A stretch of DNA of 64,000 bases. It comes from Marinobacter sediminicola. GTDB taxonomy: Bacteria > Pseudomonadota > Gammaproteobacteria > Pseudomonadales > Oleiphilaceae. Under the pieces are notes generated by a model, which was not told the origin of the DNA, ran no database searches, and saw nothing but the letters and a program-made list of their open reading frames with translations. The DNA lies in NCBI RefSeq assembly GCF_031157525.1, contig NZ_JAVIXR010000005.1:170972-234971 (forward strand), in the 5' to 3' direction. Position numbers and translations under genes: made by a program. Shown piece after piece: positions 7,905 to 16,826 of the stretch (the first letter of the stretch is position 1; every line of letters starts with the position of its first letter).

Positions 7905-9727
7905 GATAGCCTCGCTTGCTGGTGATCTGTGAAAGGCGTGGGGGAGCCGGTCAGGGTGATGGCCAAGGGGTTGGGTACCCAATGGCTCTGGTTGCCGGTG
8001 TCCGGCTGCAGCTTTCGGGTTAATAACGATTCGGTTTTCAGTCTTGGCTGGTCCCAGCCAAGCTGCGTCAGTCGGTGCTGAAGTTCCGGGTGGTGTTGGG
8101 CGTATTGGTCCAGCAGCCTGCGAACCCGCGCCCAGAACCGGGTTTCTGCAAACCCGTAAGCGTCTTCGAGCAGCAGGGCCAGTTCGCTCAGGTTGTAGAT
8201 GAACAGAGTGTCCACGGCCAGCTCCCGCAGGGCTTCGGGGCCGGTCATGCGGTAATAGAGATCATCCGGTGCCTGGTCGTAACCGGCTTGGCGTTCGCCC
8301 AGATCCGGCTCTGGCGTGGTGGATGGTAGATAGTTGCGGGCGTACTCCACGCTGTCGTGAAAATCCCGAAGTAAGAGCGCGTTGGGCCAGCCGTCTCGCA
8401 TCACCAGAAGGCTGTTTTGCGCGTGGGCCTCCAAGCCAGCGCCGTGGGCGACCAGCATGTGCCAGACCGGCAGAATCAGAGCCGAAAGCGTGGCGTTCAG
8501 CCAAGGTTCAAAGCCGTAACGTTCTACCCAAGGCTCAATGAACGGCTGGCCGTCTGGTTGCCATTGAAACAGCGCGTTCAGCGGCACCGCCTGTTCGCCC
8601 TCGTGCAACCGCGAACTGAGGCTGGTGCGCCAGATGGCGGCCAGCTCGCCTTCAAGCGGGTGCTGCCCGGGCAGAGTGCCGGGCTGCGCGGTAAAGCTCA
8701 GGCTGGCGTATTCCGGTAACAGCCGCAGCGGGTAATCCCCGGAAAGCCTTGGGTCTGATTCAACAATCGCTTCCAGCCAGCGGCTGATGGCGGGAGCCGA
8801 CGGCACCGAATGCGGCTCCAGATGCCGGCGCGACGAGGTGTTGTGAATGCCCAGTGGCAGCTTGAGGCAGGCCTTCTCGGGGCGGTTCATATTGAACAAC
8901 GAGCGCAGGGACTGGCTGGGCTGGTAGCGGTCGCCCAATGGCCCGAGATCGCGTATATCGAAATCCCCAAGCTGTTTTGTCAGCGGCCCGGTACTGAGGT
9001 GTCGCCATTGCCACGGATGCATCGGCACTGCACCGTAGTCTTGCCAATTAATACCCACCCGATGAAACGCTGCGCGCAGCAAAAAGGCGGGTTCCTCGCC
9101 TAGCTCCGCTTGCCAGAATGCCAGATCTGGCGCGGGCAGCTGGCTATCCAGATAGCGGCGGGGTACGGCCACCCAATACAGCCGGAAACCGGGGCTGGTT
9201 TCCGGGCTATAGCGCATCAAATCGTCGGCGCCAAAGCCCAGCCGGCTTTTGAAACACGGGTGGTAGGGGTGCCCTTCATGAATGGCCCGGTCCAGCGCTT
9301 CGCCGTGCAGCGAGCGCCGATTGTGTAACCTGAGGGTTTGATGGCTGTTGCGAAGCTGTTCTTCGTTCGCGAGGGTGGCGGCCAGTTCTTCCAACAGTAT
9401 CTGGTGCTGTGAGCGGGAACCGGGTAACTCGTGAATAAGTGCTGGCAGGTCTACCGTTACCGGACGCTCATTGCGGTAAAAACTCAGGGTGTCGATGTCC
9501 AAACGTACGCGGCTGAAGCCCCGCACCCGGCCTCGGCAGTGGGCCTGCAAAGTGCCCACCGGAAAGTTCAGCCACTGCCAGCCCTCGCTGCGGAAATCGG
9601 TGTTGCAGCAGGGAGTAATGCCTTCAAACAGCAAGGCTTCCAACAACTGCCGAAGCACCCGTTGCCTGGGTGATTCCGAACGCGCAGGTGTCAGGGCCGC
9701 CTCGGCAACCGGGTTACGCAGCGCCAT
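7901..9727 (-). CDS. asbB: IucA/IucC-family petrobactin synthetase AsbB
   Basis: NRPS-independent siderophore (NIS) synthetase, about 608 residues. In petrobactin assembly AsbB adenylates a carboxylate of a citrate intermediate and condenses it with a spermidine amine. The family signature is present as HPWQWRHL near the middle and GLEAHAQNSLLVMRDG in the C-terminal lobe. A start at ATG 9727 (MALRNPVAEAAL) gives a 14-nt overlap with asbA. The ORF is open upstream to 9835 but that reading lies inside asbA. NIS class (A, B or C) cannot be decided by eye. Order after asbA supports the AsbB name. Confidence 0.9.
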   Translation of the reverse strand: MALRNPVAEAALTPARSESPRQRVLRQLLEALLFEGITPCCNTDFRSEGWQWLNFPVGTLQAHCRGRVRGFSRVRLDIDTLSFYRNERPVTVDLPALIHELPGSRSQHQILLEELAATLANEEQLRNSHQTLRLHNRRSLHGEALDRAIHEGHPYHPCFKSRLGFGADDLMRYSPETSPGFRLYWVAVPRRYLDSQLPAPDLAFWQAELGEEPAFLLRAAFHRVGINWQDYGAVPMHPWQWRHLSTGPLTKQLGDFDIRDLGPLGDRYQPSQSLRSLFNMNRPEKACLKLPLGIHNTSSRRHLEPHSVPSAPAISRWLEAIVESDPRLSGDYPLRLLPEYASLSFTAQPGTLPGQHPLEGELAAIWRTSLSSRLHEGEQAVPLNALFQWQPDGQPFIEPWVERYGFEPWLNATLSALILPVWHMLVAHGAGLEAHAQNSLLVMRDGWPNALLLRDFHDSVEYARNYLPSTTPEPDLGERQAGYDQAPDDLYYRMTGPEALRELAVDTLFIYNLSELALLLEDAYGFAETRFWARVRRLLDQYAQHHPELQHRLTQLGWDQPRLKTESLLTRKLQPDTGNQSHWVPNPLAITLTGSPTPFTDHQQARLS

Positions 9728-11531
9728 GGTGCACCTCAACAGATCGCTTGCGATGTTCGCTGGGCGATGCGGCTTGGGTGCGACGGCACAGCGGGTTGGG
9801 GATGCTGGTATACACTGCCATCTCCAGTTTGGCATTCAGCTCATCAACATCGTGCACGCGGGTCAGCAGGTTGCCTTTGTAGGGTAGGCAGCTGGCTTCG
9901 AGCAGCATGGCCACCAAGGGGCGCGCCGGACCATCAAGCCGCAAAAGTTCCGACTGCAGGAAGCCGCGCAATTGCCGCAGCAGCGCCGCCTCAGAAACCA
10001 GCCCATCTACACCAAAGCGTGCGATCACTGAAAACAGCTGATTCACGATCAAGTAGTAGCAAAAGCGGTCGCGAATCATCGCGTCCCTATAGAAGAGTTC
10101 CGGGGTGTGGCTAACATCCGGGCAAAGATCGGTCAGTAATTCGCGACGGCTTTCCGACAAGTAGTAACCTTGGTTATCCCGGTAATAATAGGTGTCCGGG
10201 TAACCGCCCCGCAGGTCAAGAAGGCTGTTCTGTTGGTGGGCTTCCAGCGCGATACCGTGCTCGTCATAGAGCCGAAGAGCGGGTGCGATGGCGCAGGAGA
10301 AGTAATGCTGGAACCAGTCCTGACTGACCGACGCCAGGCTTCGGTTTTCATTCAGTGCCAGGCCTTCGATCAGGCTTAACAACCGGGAATTGCGCCCCGG
10401 GAGCGGGTCTTGCGTCAGGGCCGCAATGCTGATCACATCCTGGTTCTGCCCCTCAACGAACGGGTTTTCCCGAAAAATCACTTCAAATCCGCTTTCGGCC
10501 TGCCCGGGGAGGTTCACCGTTAAGTAGGCTGGGTCTTGCAGGATACGGAACCCAGGCTCGCTTTCGGCAAAGCCGGTTTGTGCCAGCAGCCGGGCCATCA
10601 CTACGCCAGCGCGAAGTTCGGGGACCTTGTTCACCCGCAAGGAGTTGGTCACTTTGACCGGAATGGAGAACTTCAGCATCCAGTCCGTTTGCTCGCTGTA
10701 CACCGTCCGCACGGAAGACGTTGCAGAGAATTCCGGCCCCAGCGCCCCTAGAGGGAAAATTACACCAGCTTGAATGGCGGCTTGGACAGCGGGCTGTAGC
10801 AATAACCACTGGGCTTGCAGCGGGTGGGCGGGTATCAGAATGTGGTTGTCGGGCAGGTTCAGTGTGGGGTGGCCGCCGTTGATCAGCATCTCAGCCATCG
10901 CGCTAGCTGGCACAGCGGCTGCGGAATCTTCCACCACGCAGGATTTGTGAGCCATGAAGTAATGCAGCTGAAACTGGTCCGCCAATTCCGGGGCGTAAGC
11001 GTCTTGCTGCCATTCCGACATGCCTTGCCGGCTTTTTGGGGTGGGATGGCTGGCGTGGCCGAACAGCAGGGATTGTTCGGTCTCAAGAAAGCGGTTCAGG
11101 TAAAGGCGTGGGTCGTGCTGGCGTTTGGCAATGTAGCGGGTCATCACGCCGTAGCTGTCGGTCAGCCGGTGCAGTAGCTCCAGTTCCCGCAGTTTGCGGA
11201 GCTCTGGCACCATGCCCGCCGAACGAGCGTAGAGCTCCCGTACCAGCAGGCACATGGCCTGAAAAGGTTCAATCTCGGCCCAGCAATAACGGCCGTTCAG
11301 CCACTGGTGCACCTTGCCGTAGCGGTGGCGACCCAGGTCGGAATGATAAAGGATATCGATGGTGAGGCGGGAGCGCTGGGTTTCAAGCGACAGCTCGCAA
11401 GTCCATTGGCCAGACTGGCGAGTTGAAATGGTATTTTCCCGCCACTGGCCGGGGTCTATCTCTTGCAGATAGCCATGAAGAAAAGCCTGCAAGCTGGCTT
11501 GTTCGGCAATCGCGCGGGCGGACGGTCCCAT
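9714..11531 (-). CDS. asbA: IucA/IucC-family petrobactin synthetase AsbA
   Basis: First gene of the siderophore operon, a second NIS synthetase of 605 residues. In Bacillus, AsbA couples citrate with spermidine to start petrobactin assembly. Typical features are NHILIPAHPLQAQWLLLQP near residue 240, the SSVRTVYSEQ nucleotide-binding stretch that follows, and IALEAHQQNSLLDLRGG in the C-terminal lobe. ATG 11531 has GGAG 7 nt upstream, and that GGAG lies in one arm of a perfect hairpin (11538-11560). A promoter with a Fur-box-like spacer lies just before it. The protein shares family but not close sequence with AsbB, as in Bacillus. Confidence 0.92.
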   Translation of the reverse strand: MGPSARAIAEQASLQAFLHGYLQEIDPGQWRENTISTRQSGQWTCELSLETQRSRLTIDILYHSDLGRHRYGKVHQWLNGRYCWAEIEPFQAMCLLVRELYARSAGMVPELRKLRELELLHRLTDSYGVMTRYIAKRQHDPRLYLNRFLETEQSLLFGHASHPTPKSRQGMSEWQQDAYAPELADQFQLHYFMAHKSCVVEDSAAAVPASAMAEMLINGGHPTLNLPDNHILIPAHPLQAQWLLLQPAVQAAIQAGVIFPLGALGPEFSATSSVRTVYSEQTDWMLKFSIPVKVTNSLRVNKVPELRAGVVMARLLAQTGFAESEPGFRILQDPAYLTVNLPGQAESGFEVIFRENPFVEGQNQDVISIAALTQDPLPGRNSRLLSLIEGLALNENRSLASVSQDWFQHYFSCAIAPALRLYDEHGIALEAHQQNSLLDLRGGYPDTYYYRDNQGYYLSESRRELLTDLCPDVSHTPELFYRDAMIRDRFCYYLIVNQLFSVIARFGVDGLVSEAALLRQLRGFLQSELLRLDGPARPLVAMLLEASCLPYKGNLLTRVHDVDELNAKLEMAVYTSIPNPLCRRTQAASPSEHRKRSVEVHHGAA

Positions 11532-11537
11532 GTCGAC

Positions 11538-11560
11538 ACTCCAAAGTCAGAATTTGGAGT
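11538..11560 (-). promoter_or_regulatory. Hairpin covering the asbA ribosome binding site
   Basis: A perfect 8-bp inverted repeat, ACTCCAAA and TTTGGAGT, separated by 7 nt (11538-11545 and 11553-11560). On the minus strand the promoter-distal arm contains GGAG, the Shine-Dalgarno of asbA, 7 nt before its ATG. In mRNA this would pair the ribosome binding site with upstream sequence. It could tune translation or be a protein operator. The repeat is seen directly; its role is inference. Confidence 0.55.
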
Positions 11561-11561
11561 A

Positions 11562-11590
11562 AATCTAAATGAGAACCATGCGCAGTTGAA
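11562..11590 (-). promoter_or_regulatory. Candidate asb promoter with Fur-box-like spacer
   Basis: Reading the minus strand: a -35-like TTCAAC (11590-11585), a 17-nt spacer, then a -10-like TAGATT (11567-11562), about 30 nt before asbA. The plus-strand 15-mer TGAGAACCATGCGCA (11570-11584) fills the spacer and matches a 7-1-7 Fur pattern TGAGAATNATTCTCA at 11 of 14 positions. Iron repression of siderophore synthesis by Fur is standard; that this copy binds Fur is inferred. Confidence 0.45.
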
Positions 11591-11617
11591 ACTTATTTAC
11601 ATCTTTTACATTTGGTA

Positions 11618-12985
11618 TCAGGCCGTGGGTGACATGATCAAACGCTGGGGTCGAAAACGAACAAACAGCGCCAACGCCAGGCCAAAGGTCAGCCATTCCG
11701 CTATCGGCAGCGCCAACAGCAGTGGCCAGTCCGGCGCAAAGCGGGCGATGCCCACCAGTAACAAAGCCGGTAGAACCAGGCTGCGGGAGAAGGCCACCAC
11801 CGCGGAGGGCAGGGGTTGGTGGGTGGCAGTGAGATACACTGATAGCAATACATTGATGCCGTTCACCAGGAACAGCGGCCAGAGGATGACCAGGTACTGA
11901 TCGGCCAGCTGCGCCGTGGCCGGGTCTGCGGAGGTGTCGAGGAACAGGCGAACGACATCATTGCCGAATAGCCAGACAGTGCCCACCAGTGCCAGGGCCA
12001 GAGTTATAATCACCGTGGCACCGCAACCCATAAACCGGCGAATGCGCTCGGCGTTGCCGGCCCCCAGATTGTGGCTGATCAACACGTGCATGGCGTCTGA
12101 AATGCCGTAAAACACCATCAAGCTGAGGAATATCAGGTAATTCACCACGGTGAACGCGGCTACACCGGCCAGCCCCTGCGAACTCATCAGCAGCCAGTTT
12201 ATCAACAACATCACCAGCCCGACCGACATCTCGTTGATCCACTCTGATACGCCATTGGCGAAGGCTTTGGTCACTTCGCGCCAGTTCTGTTGCCGCAACC
12301 GGAACGTCAGTTTGCGCGCGGGCTTGGCAAAGTAAAGCGCCAACACGGAGAGCTGCAGCACCTGGGCTATGCCGGTGGCGATGGCTGCGCCGCGCAGGCC
12401 GTAATCGAGATACCCTACCAGCAACGCATCCAGTGCGATGTTGGCCGCCGCACCCAGCACCAGTGCCGTGGTGGCCAGCCCTGGAAAACCGTCTACCCGC
12501 ACAAAGTAATACAGCACCATGGTGAACAGCTGCAGCACCATCACCCAGATGATCACCAGATAGTACTCGGACATCAGCGAGAAGATGTTGGGAGAAGCCC
12601 CGAGCAATCGATAAATGGGTTCATGGAACAGCAGCCCGACGAGTGCGCCGGTTAAAGCCAGCGCCAGAGTTACCGTTATACATTTGCTGAAGATTGCAGA
12701 CGCGGCAGCCCGGTTCCCTTCACCGAGATAACGACCGGCCCGCACAGTGCCGCCAATGGCCAGCGCCAACGCCAGCCCGAACATTAACGTAAACCAGGGA
12801 ATCTGCAGGTTTAGCGCCGCGAGCGCGTCAGCACCGGCAAAGTTGCCGATGAAAATGCCATCCACGATGCTGGCGGTGGTCAGCGCAAGCAACCCGGCCA
12901 CTGAGGGTAGGGCATAGCGGAAAAAGGCCGGCCAATAGGGGCCGGCCAGGATCGGATCGTTGGCTTGGTCGCCAGGGTGAGTCAT
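11618..12985 (-). CDS. MATE-family efflux transporter
   Basis: Integral inner-membrane protein of about 455 residues with twelve hydrophobic segments in two halves, as in MATE/NorM/DinF transporters. It opens with GPYWPAFFRYALPSVAGLLALTTASIVDGIF, where the SIVDGIFIG stretch is typical of MATE helix 1. The start is ATG 12985 (MTHPGDQAND), only 22 nt after the trpC stop, so it could be read from the trp operon. Its 3' end is 28 nt from the -35 of the asb promoter. Position suggests a role in exporting petrobactin or an aromatic product. Bacillus uses an MFS exporter (ApeX) for petrobactin, so this would be a different solution. The function is unproven. Confidence 0.85.
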   Translation of the reverse strand: MTHPGDQANDPILAGPYWPAFFRYALPSVAGLLALTTASIVDGIFIGNFAGADALAALNLQIPWFTLMFGLALALAIGGTVRAGRYLGEGNRAAASAIFSKCITVTLALALTGALVGLLFHEPIYRLLGASPNIFSLMSEYYLVIIWVMVLQLFTMVLYYFVRVDGFPGLATTALVLGAAANIALDALLVGYLDYGLRGAAIATGIAQVLQLSVLALYFAKPARKLTFRLRQQNWREVTKAFANGVSEWINEMSVGLVMLLINWLLMSSQGLAGVAAFTVVNYLIFLSLMVFYGISDAMHVLISHNLGAGNAERIRRFMGCGATVIITLALALVGTVWLFGNDVVRLFLDTSADPATAQLADQYLVILWPLFLVNGINVLLSVYLTATHQPLPSAVVAFSRSLVLPALLLVGIARFAPDWPLLLALPIAEWLTFGLALALFVRFRPQRLIMSPTA

Positions 12986-13007
12986 GGGGTTGCCGTGGTT
13001 CGATGAA

Positions 13008-13817
13008 TCAGCTGAACAGCTCTTGCAGCTTCTCGCCGGGTTCCGGCGCACGCATGAACGACTCGCCAATGAGGAATCCGTAAATACCGCGCTCGGTCAT
13101 GGCCTGCACGTCTGCGCGGGTCATAATGCCGCTTTCGGTAATGGCCAACCGGTCAGGGCCAATGCGCTGATGCAGATCGAAGGTGGTGTCCAGCGACACG
13201 TCGAAGGTGTGCAAGTTGCGGTTGTTGATGCCCACCAACGGCGTACTGAGGGTCAGGGCGTCATCCATTTCTTCGCTGTTGTGCACTTCGACCAGCACAT
13301 CCAGCCCAATTTCATGGGAGATACCTTCCAGTTCCTGCATCTGGTCTTTGGTAAGGCAGGCGGCAATCAGGAGGATGCAGTCGGCGCCAATGGTGCGGGC
13401 TTCATATATTTGATAAGACGCGACCATGAAGTCTTTGCGGATGACGGGCAGGCTGCAGGCGTTGCGGGCGGCTATCAGGTAGTCTTCGTGGCCCTGGAAG
13501 AAGTCGTGGTCAGTGAGTACTGACAAGCAGGCGGCGCCGCCTTTTTCGTAGCTTTCGGCGATTTTGGCGGGCTCAAAGGGGTCGCGAAGTATGCCTTTGC
13601 TGGGTGAGGCTTTTTTGATTTCGGCAATGACGGCTGGTGTGCCGGCTTCGATGCGCCGGCGCAGGGCGTTGGCGAAGCCCCTTGTCGCAGGCTGGTCGCC
13701 AGACATGGCCTTGAGATCTTCCAGGCTCGTTTGCCGTTTGCGAAAGTCGATTTCTTCCCACTTTGTTTCTACGATTTTGCGCAGGATGGTGGGGGTTTTG
13801 TCGTTTTGCTTGTTCAT
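13008..13817 (-). CDS. trpC: Indole-3-glycerol phosphate synthase
   Basis: Cytoplasmic TIM-barrel enzyme that closes carboxyphenylaminodeoxyribulose phosphate to indole-3-glycerol phosphate in tryptophan synthesis. Diagnostic sequences are [15 protein letters not shown] (residues 61-75), which carries the catalytic lysine region, [31 protein letters not shown], and [14 protein letters not shown]. The C-terminal ESGI and [11 protein letters not shown] complete the phosphate site. The 269-residue monofunctional form, not fused to TrpF, is as in pseudomonads. It follows trpD by 14 nt and precedes the MATE gene by 22 nt. Confidence 0.97.
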   Translation of the reverse strand: MNKQNDKTPTILRKIVETKWEEIDFRKRQTSLEDLKAMSGDQPATRGFANALRRRIEAGTPAVIAEIKKASPSKGILRDPFEPAKIAESYEKGGAACLSVLTDHDFFQGHEDYLIAARNACSLPVIRKDFMVASYQIYEARTIGADCILLIAACLTKDQMQELEGISHEIGLDVLVEVHNSEEMDDALTLSTPLVGINNRNLHTFDVSLDTTFDLHQRIGPDRLAITESGIMTRADVQAMTERGIYGFLIGESFMRAPEPGEKLQELFS

Positions 13818-13831
13818 TAGAATTTCCTGGC

Positions 13832-14860
13832 TCAGAAGCAGTGTGAAAAGTCTGCCAGTTCCGCGAGTTTTCCGGCCGCCAGGCCAGAGCCCATTGCGTC
13901 CAAAGCCATTTCCACGCCCATTCTGGCGGTCGGAGCCAGGCCGGCTACATAGATGGCTGCGCCGGCGTTCAGGGCGATCATGTCGCGGGCTTTTTCGGCC
14001 ATTTCATCGTGGCCTCGGCCGAAGGCGGCTTTGATCAGGTTCAGGGACTCTTCTGCAGTATCCACGGACAGCCCCACCAGAGTTTGGCTCTTTATGCCGA
14101 GGTCTTCCGGGGTGATCTGGTATTCGGTGATCTCGCCATCTTTCAGTTCTGCCACATGGGTAACGCTGGCCAGGCTGATTTCATCCAGGCCGTCTTTGGA
14201 GGCCACCACCATAATGTGTTCGGAGCCCAGCTTGTGCAGTACTTCGGCCATGGGGCGGCAGAGGGCTCGGCTGAATACACCAACCAATTGCCGTTTAACG
14301 CCCGCCGGGTTGGTCATGGGGCCCAGTATGTTGAACAGAGTGCGGCAGCCCATTTCTTTGCGCGGGCCCACGGCGTGTTTCATTGCACCGTGATGGCTTG
14401 GGGCGAACATGAAGCCGACGCCGATTTGTTCTACGCAGCGGGCGACCTGTTCAGGCGTGAGGCTCAGGTTGATGCCTGCTTGTTCAATCAGGTCGGCACT
14501 GCCGCTTTTGGAGGACACCGCGCGGTTGCCATGTTTGGCAACAAAGCCGCCAGCGGCAGCAACAACGAAAGCGGAGGCAGAGGAAACGTTGAACAGGTTG
14601 GCGCCGTCACCGCCGGTGCCCACGATATCAACCAGTGGCTCGGCTTTGATGGTTACGCCGGAGACCAGCTCGCGCATGACTTCCACAGCGCCGGTGATTT
14701 CATCAACGGTTTCACTTTTTATCCGCAAACCCATGAGCAGGGCGCCGATCTGGGCGTCGGTGGCTTCGCCGTTCATCACGATGCGCATCACGCTTTTCAT
14801 TTCTTCCCGGGACATGTCGAGGTTTTCGGCAACCCGGTTCAGTGCGTCTTTCATGTTCAT
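13832..14860 (-). CDS. trpD: Anthranilate phosphoribosyltransferase
   Basis: Transfers the phosphoribosyl group of PRPP to anthranilate, second step of the tryptophan branch. The PRPP-binding loop [13 protein letters not shown] begins at residue 81. [18 protein letters not shown] and the anthranilate-contacting region [19 protein letters not shown] are intact. Length of 342 residues is standard. ATG at 14860 lies 14 nt after the trpG stop. Two further start candidates (14854 and GTG codons) are close, but the first gives the usual N-terminus. It forms an operon with trpG and trpC. Confidence 0.97.
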   Translation of the reverse strand: MNMKDALNRVAENLDMSREEMKSVMRIVMNGEATDAQIGALLMGLRIKSETVDEITGAVEVMRELVSGVTIKAEPLVDIVGTGGDGANLFNVSSASAFVVAAAGGFVAKHGNRAVSSKSGSADLIEQAGINLSLTPEQVARCVEQIGVGFMFAPSHHGAMKHAVGPRKEMGCRTLFNILGPMTNPAGVKRQLVGVFSRALCRPMAEVLHKLGSEHIMVVASKDGLDEISLASVTHVAELKDGEITEYQITPEDLGIKSQTLVGLSVDTAEESLNLIKAAFGRGHDEMAEKARDMIALNAGAAIYVAGLAPTARMGVEMALDAMGSGLAAGKLAELADFSHCF

Positions 14861-14874
14861 TAGCTGTTGCCTTC

Positions 14875-15456
14875 TTATTGGGTTCGCAGGAAGTTGCGCA
14901 GCAGTTCGTGGCCCTGTTCGCTCATGATCGATTCCGGGTGGAACTGCACGCCCTCAACGGCCAGGGTTTTATGGCGCACGCCCATAATCTCTTCCATGCT
15001 GCCGTCGCTGTTGCGAGTCCAAGCGGTTACTTCCAGGCAGTCCGGCAGGGTGTTCTGATCAATCACCAGGCTGTGGTAACGGGTGGCTTGCAGCGGGTTA
15101 TTCAAACCCCGGAAAACGCCCGTGTCTTTGTGATAAACCGCGGACACCTTGCCATGCATCACGCGCCCGGCGCGAATTGTATCGCCGCCAAATACCTGCC
15201 CTATGGACTGATGGCCCAGACAAATGCCCAGAATTGGAAGCTTGCCGGCAAAATGACGAATCGCTTCCATGGAAATACCCGCATCGTCAGGTGTGCAGGG
15301 GCCGGGTGAAACCACCAGCCGTTCCGGATTCAGTGCCTCGATTTCCTCAATGGTGATCTCATCGTTCCGGTACACCTGAACGTCGGTACCCAGCTCGGCA
15401 AGATACTGGACAATGTTGTAGGTGAAGCTGTCGTAGTTATCAATCATCAGCAGCAT
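14875..15456 (-). CDS. trpG: Anthranilate synthase component II (glutamine amidotransferase)
   Basis: Class I glutamine amidotransferase subunit that supplies ammonia to TrpE. The catalytic triad is visible: Cys79 in [12 protein letters not shown], and His and Glu in [13 protein letters not shown] near residue 172. The oxyanion [12 protein letters not shown] loop is also present. Length is 193 residues. Upstream lies about 4.8 kb of unrelated DNA before trpE, so here the two subunits of one enzyme are in separate transcription units, as in Pseudomonas aeruginosa. The protein could also serve folate synthesis (PabA role). No separate pabA is visible in the window. Confidence 0.96.
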   Translation of the reverse strand: MLLMIDNYDSFTYNIVQYLAELGTDVQVYRNDEITIEEIEALNPERLVVSPGPCTPDDAGISMEAIRHFAGKLPILGICLGHQSIGQVFGGDTIRAGRVMHGKVSAVYHKDTGVFRGLNNPLQATRYHSLVIDQNTLPDCLEVTAWTRNSDGSMEEIMGVRHKTLAVEGVQFHPESIMSEQGHELLRNFLRTQ

Positions 15457-15859
15457 AGCGATCGGGACCGTATGTTCTAGCAGTGGATGTGTTCGCCATG
15501 CGGGCGGCGCTGTTTAAAAGGAGATATACAGCGCACCTTGCCTGAGGTTTGGCGCAAACAAGCAGAGGATTATTGCAGTCCCCCGCCTTGGGTACAATAT
15601 CGGGCGGGGTGGGAGGCCTTTATTAAGCCTGCGCCTGAAGAGCAAAATGCCGTGCTTAAGCGCACCGTGTTCGCTGGTGGGCATGATGAACGCGCGAGCG
15701 GGTGCAGGCGTGGCAATTCGCACCATGCTGGTTGCCTCTGGTGAAGGTTACTGTATTGGTTGGGAGCCAGTTCTCAGGCTTTACTGAAAAAAGGCGTCAC
15801 TGTTAGTAAGCTTTTGATATGGTTGCTGGAGTGAAGCGCTGGTTCGAATTTGGAGGGGC

Positions 15860-15889
15860 GGAGTTATACGAACGCATTCGCAAAACTCC
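15860..15889. repeat. Imperfect palindrome, partner of the repeat at 16091-16127
   Basis: GGAGTT at 15860-15865 and AACTCC at 15884-15889 enclose TTATACGAACGCATTCG (15864-15880). The exact reverse complement of this 17-mer recurs at 16095-16126, split by 13 nt. The pair brackets a 260-nt segment just before the HNH gene. It could be an operator pair or the scar of a mobile element. Confidence 0.5.
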
Positions 15890-16090
15890 AGAACTAATCA
15901 GGGGAAAATACGGTAACTAGCTGATAGGGATTGAAATTTGAAACGGGAAGGGTGGAATTATACGGCCATGGTGGATTCGGTAGTAGCTAATAAAGGGCGT
16001 ATAAATCCGGCGGCAGTCGTGATGGCAAATCCTCAAGTGGCTGTTTTAATTGAAGAAGGTTTTGTTTTTGGGCGTGCGTTCTAATGGGGT

Positions 16091-16127
16091 TTTACGAATG
16101 CGTGATATAAGAACTCGTTCGTATAAT
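16091..16127. repeat. Split inverted copy of the 15864-15880 palindrome
   Basis: CGAATGCG at 16095-16102 and CGTTCGTATAA at 16116-16126 reproduce the reverse complement of 15864-15880 with 13 nt inserted between the halves. The right half overlaps a perfect -10 box, so a protein that binds the repeat would be placed to control the HNH operon. It also folds as a weak stem and could be a decayed attC site ending at GTTAATC (16133-16139). Confidence 0.45.
16122..16127 (+). promoter_or_regulatory. Perfect -10 box (TATAAT) before the HNH gene
   Basis: TATAAT at 16122-16127 is an exact consensus, 30 nt before the TTG start of the HNH gene. No good -35 lies 17 nt upstream (TGCGTG), so an activator or relaxed -35 is needed if this is the promoter. 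Transcription would begin near 16134 and give a short leader with a strong GGAGG. Confidence 0.4.
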
Positions 16128-16157
16128 TAGCTGTTAATCAACCAAACGGAGGAAGGT

Positions 16158-16826
16158 TTGGCAATTTCAGACCCGGACACCAAAATGCTATGGGGAAGAG
16201 CCGCAGGCATCTGCTCTAATCCCACTTGCAAAGCTGACTTAACCGGCTTGGTTGAGCAGGGAAACTACAATGTGGGAGAAATGGCTCACATTATCGCCAA
16301 GAGTGCAAAAGGCCCGAGAGGAGCGGGTGCGGGCGGGAGTGACTCTTATGACAATCTGATTTTGCTTTGCCCCACTTGTCATCGCCACATTGATAAATCA
16401 CCAGATGGGACGTACACGGTCGAGCAACTTCATGCTTGGAAAAAGCAGCATGAAGACACGATCAGAGCTCAAGCTTCTGAGCTCCGATTCTCTGATCGTA
16501 ATGAGCTTGTAGAAGCGGTTTCAAGGCTATTAATTGAGAATCGCAGTATCTGGATGGAATACGGTCCGGAATCCATCCCGGCCCAGAATGATCTTGGCTC
16601 GAATGCTCATAGAATTTGGAACTTACGAAAGTTAGACACTGTGATTCCAAATAACAATAAAATCATCAACATGATTGAAAATAACTCTAGCCTGATAGAT
16701 GCCGCTGACTACCAAGAATTTATAAACTTCAAAAATCATGCTAAATCTTTTGAGCAGAATCAATATACTAGGTTGGATCACTACGTAACATTTCCTCAAA
16801 GTTTTGCAAAGGCTTTTAGTTTATGA
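16158..16826 (+). CDS. HNH endonuclease-domain protein
   Basis: A 222-residue protein whose N-terminal half (residues about 15-95) is an HNH nuclease fold with zinc cysteines: CSNPTCKADL, then EMAHIIAKSAKGPRG with the catalytic His, and NLILLCPTCHRHIDK supplying the central Asn, CxxC and final His. Residues 100-222 have no recognised motif. The start is TTG at 16158, chosen because GGAGG (16148-16152) sits 5 nt before it and no ATG fits the HNH domain. The stop overlaps the next ATG (ATGA). Base composition is more AT-rich than the trp genes on either side, a sign of transfer. It heads a three-gene unit that ends in an attC site. A role in phage defence or self-mobility is inference. Confidence 0.85.
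   Translation: MAISDPDTKMLWGRAAGICSNPTCKADLTGLVEQGNYNVGEMAHIIAKSAKGPRGAGAGGSDSYDNLILLCPTCHRHIDKSPDGTYTVEQLHAWKKQHEDTIRAQASELRFSDRNELVEAVSRLLIENRSIWMEYGPESIPAQNDLGSNAHRIWNLRKLDTVIPNNNKIINMIENNSSLIDAADYQEFINFKNHAKSFEQNQYTRLDHYVTFPQSFAKAFSL

Larger units (their letters stand above)
15457..16157. other. Intergenic stretch with no convincing gene
   Basis: About 700 nt between trpG and the HNH gene. It holds a hairpin-like CCCCGCC/GGCGGGG pair near 15590-15618, two short reading frames without family resemblance (ATG 15820-15920, 33 codons; about 15939-16084, 48 codons, ending GFVFGRAF) and the palindromic repeats listed separately. The frames share a similar nucleotide motif, GGAGGGGCGGAGTTATAC and GGAAGGGTGGAATTATAC, 94 nt apart, suggesting a degraded duplicated element. 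The trpG promoter must lie in the left part but no clear sigma70 match was found. Confidence 0.5.

Noticed and set aside
15487..15744. Small plus-strand frame upstream of the cassette
   Set aside because: Low-complexity Arg/Cys-rich product, no ribosome site, and crosses hairpins; looks non-coding.
16078..16139. Degenerate attC at the left end of the HNH cassette
   Set aside because: Ends TTCTAAT and GTTAATC fit poorly and the stems are weak; kept only as a possibility in the repeat entry.
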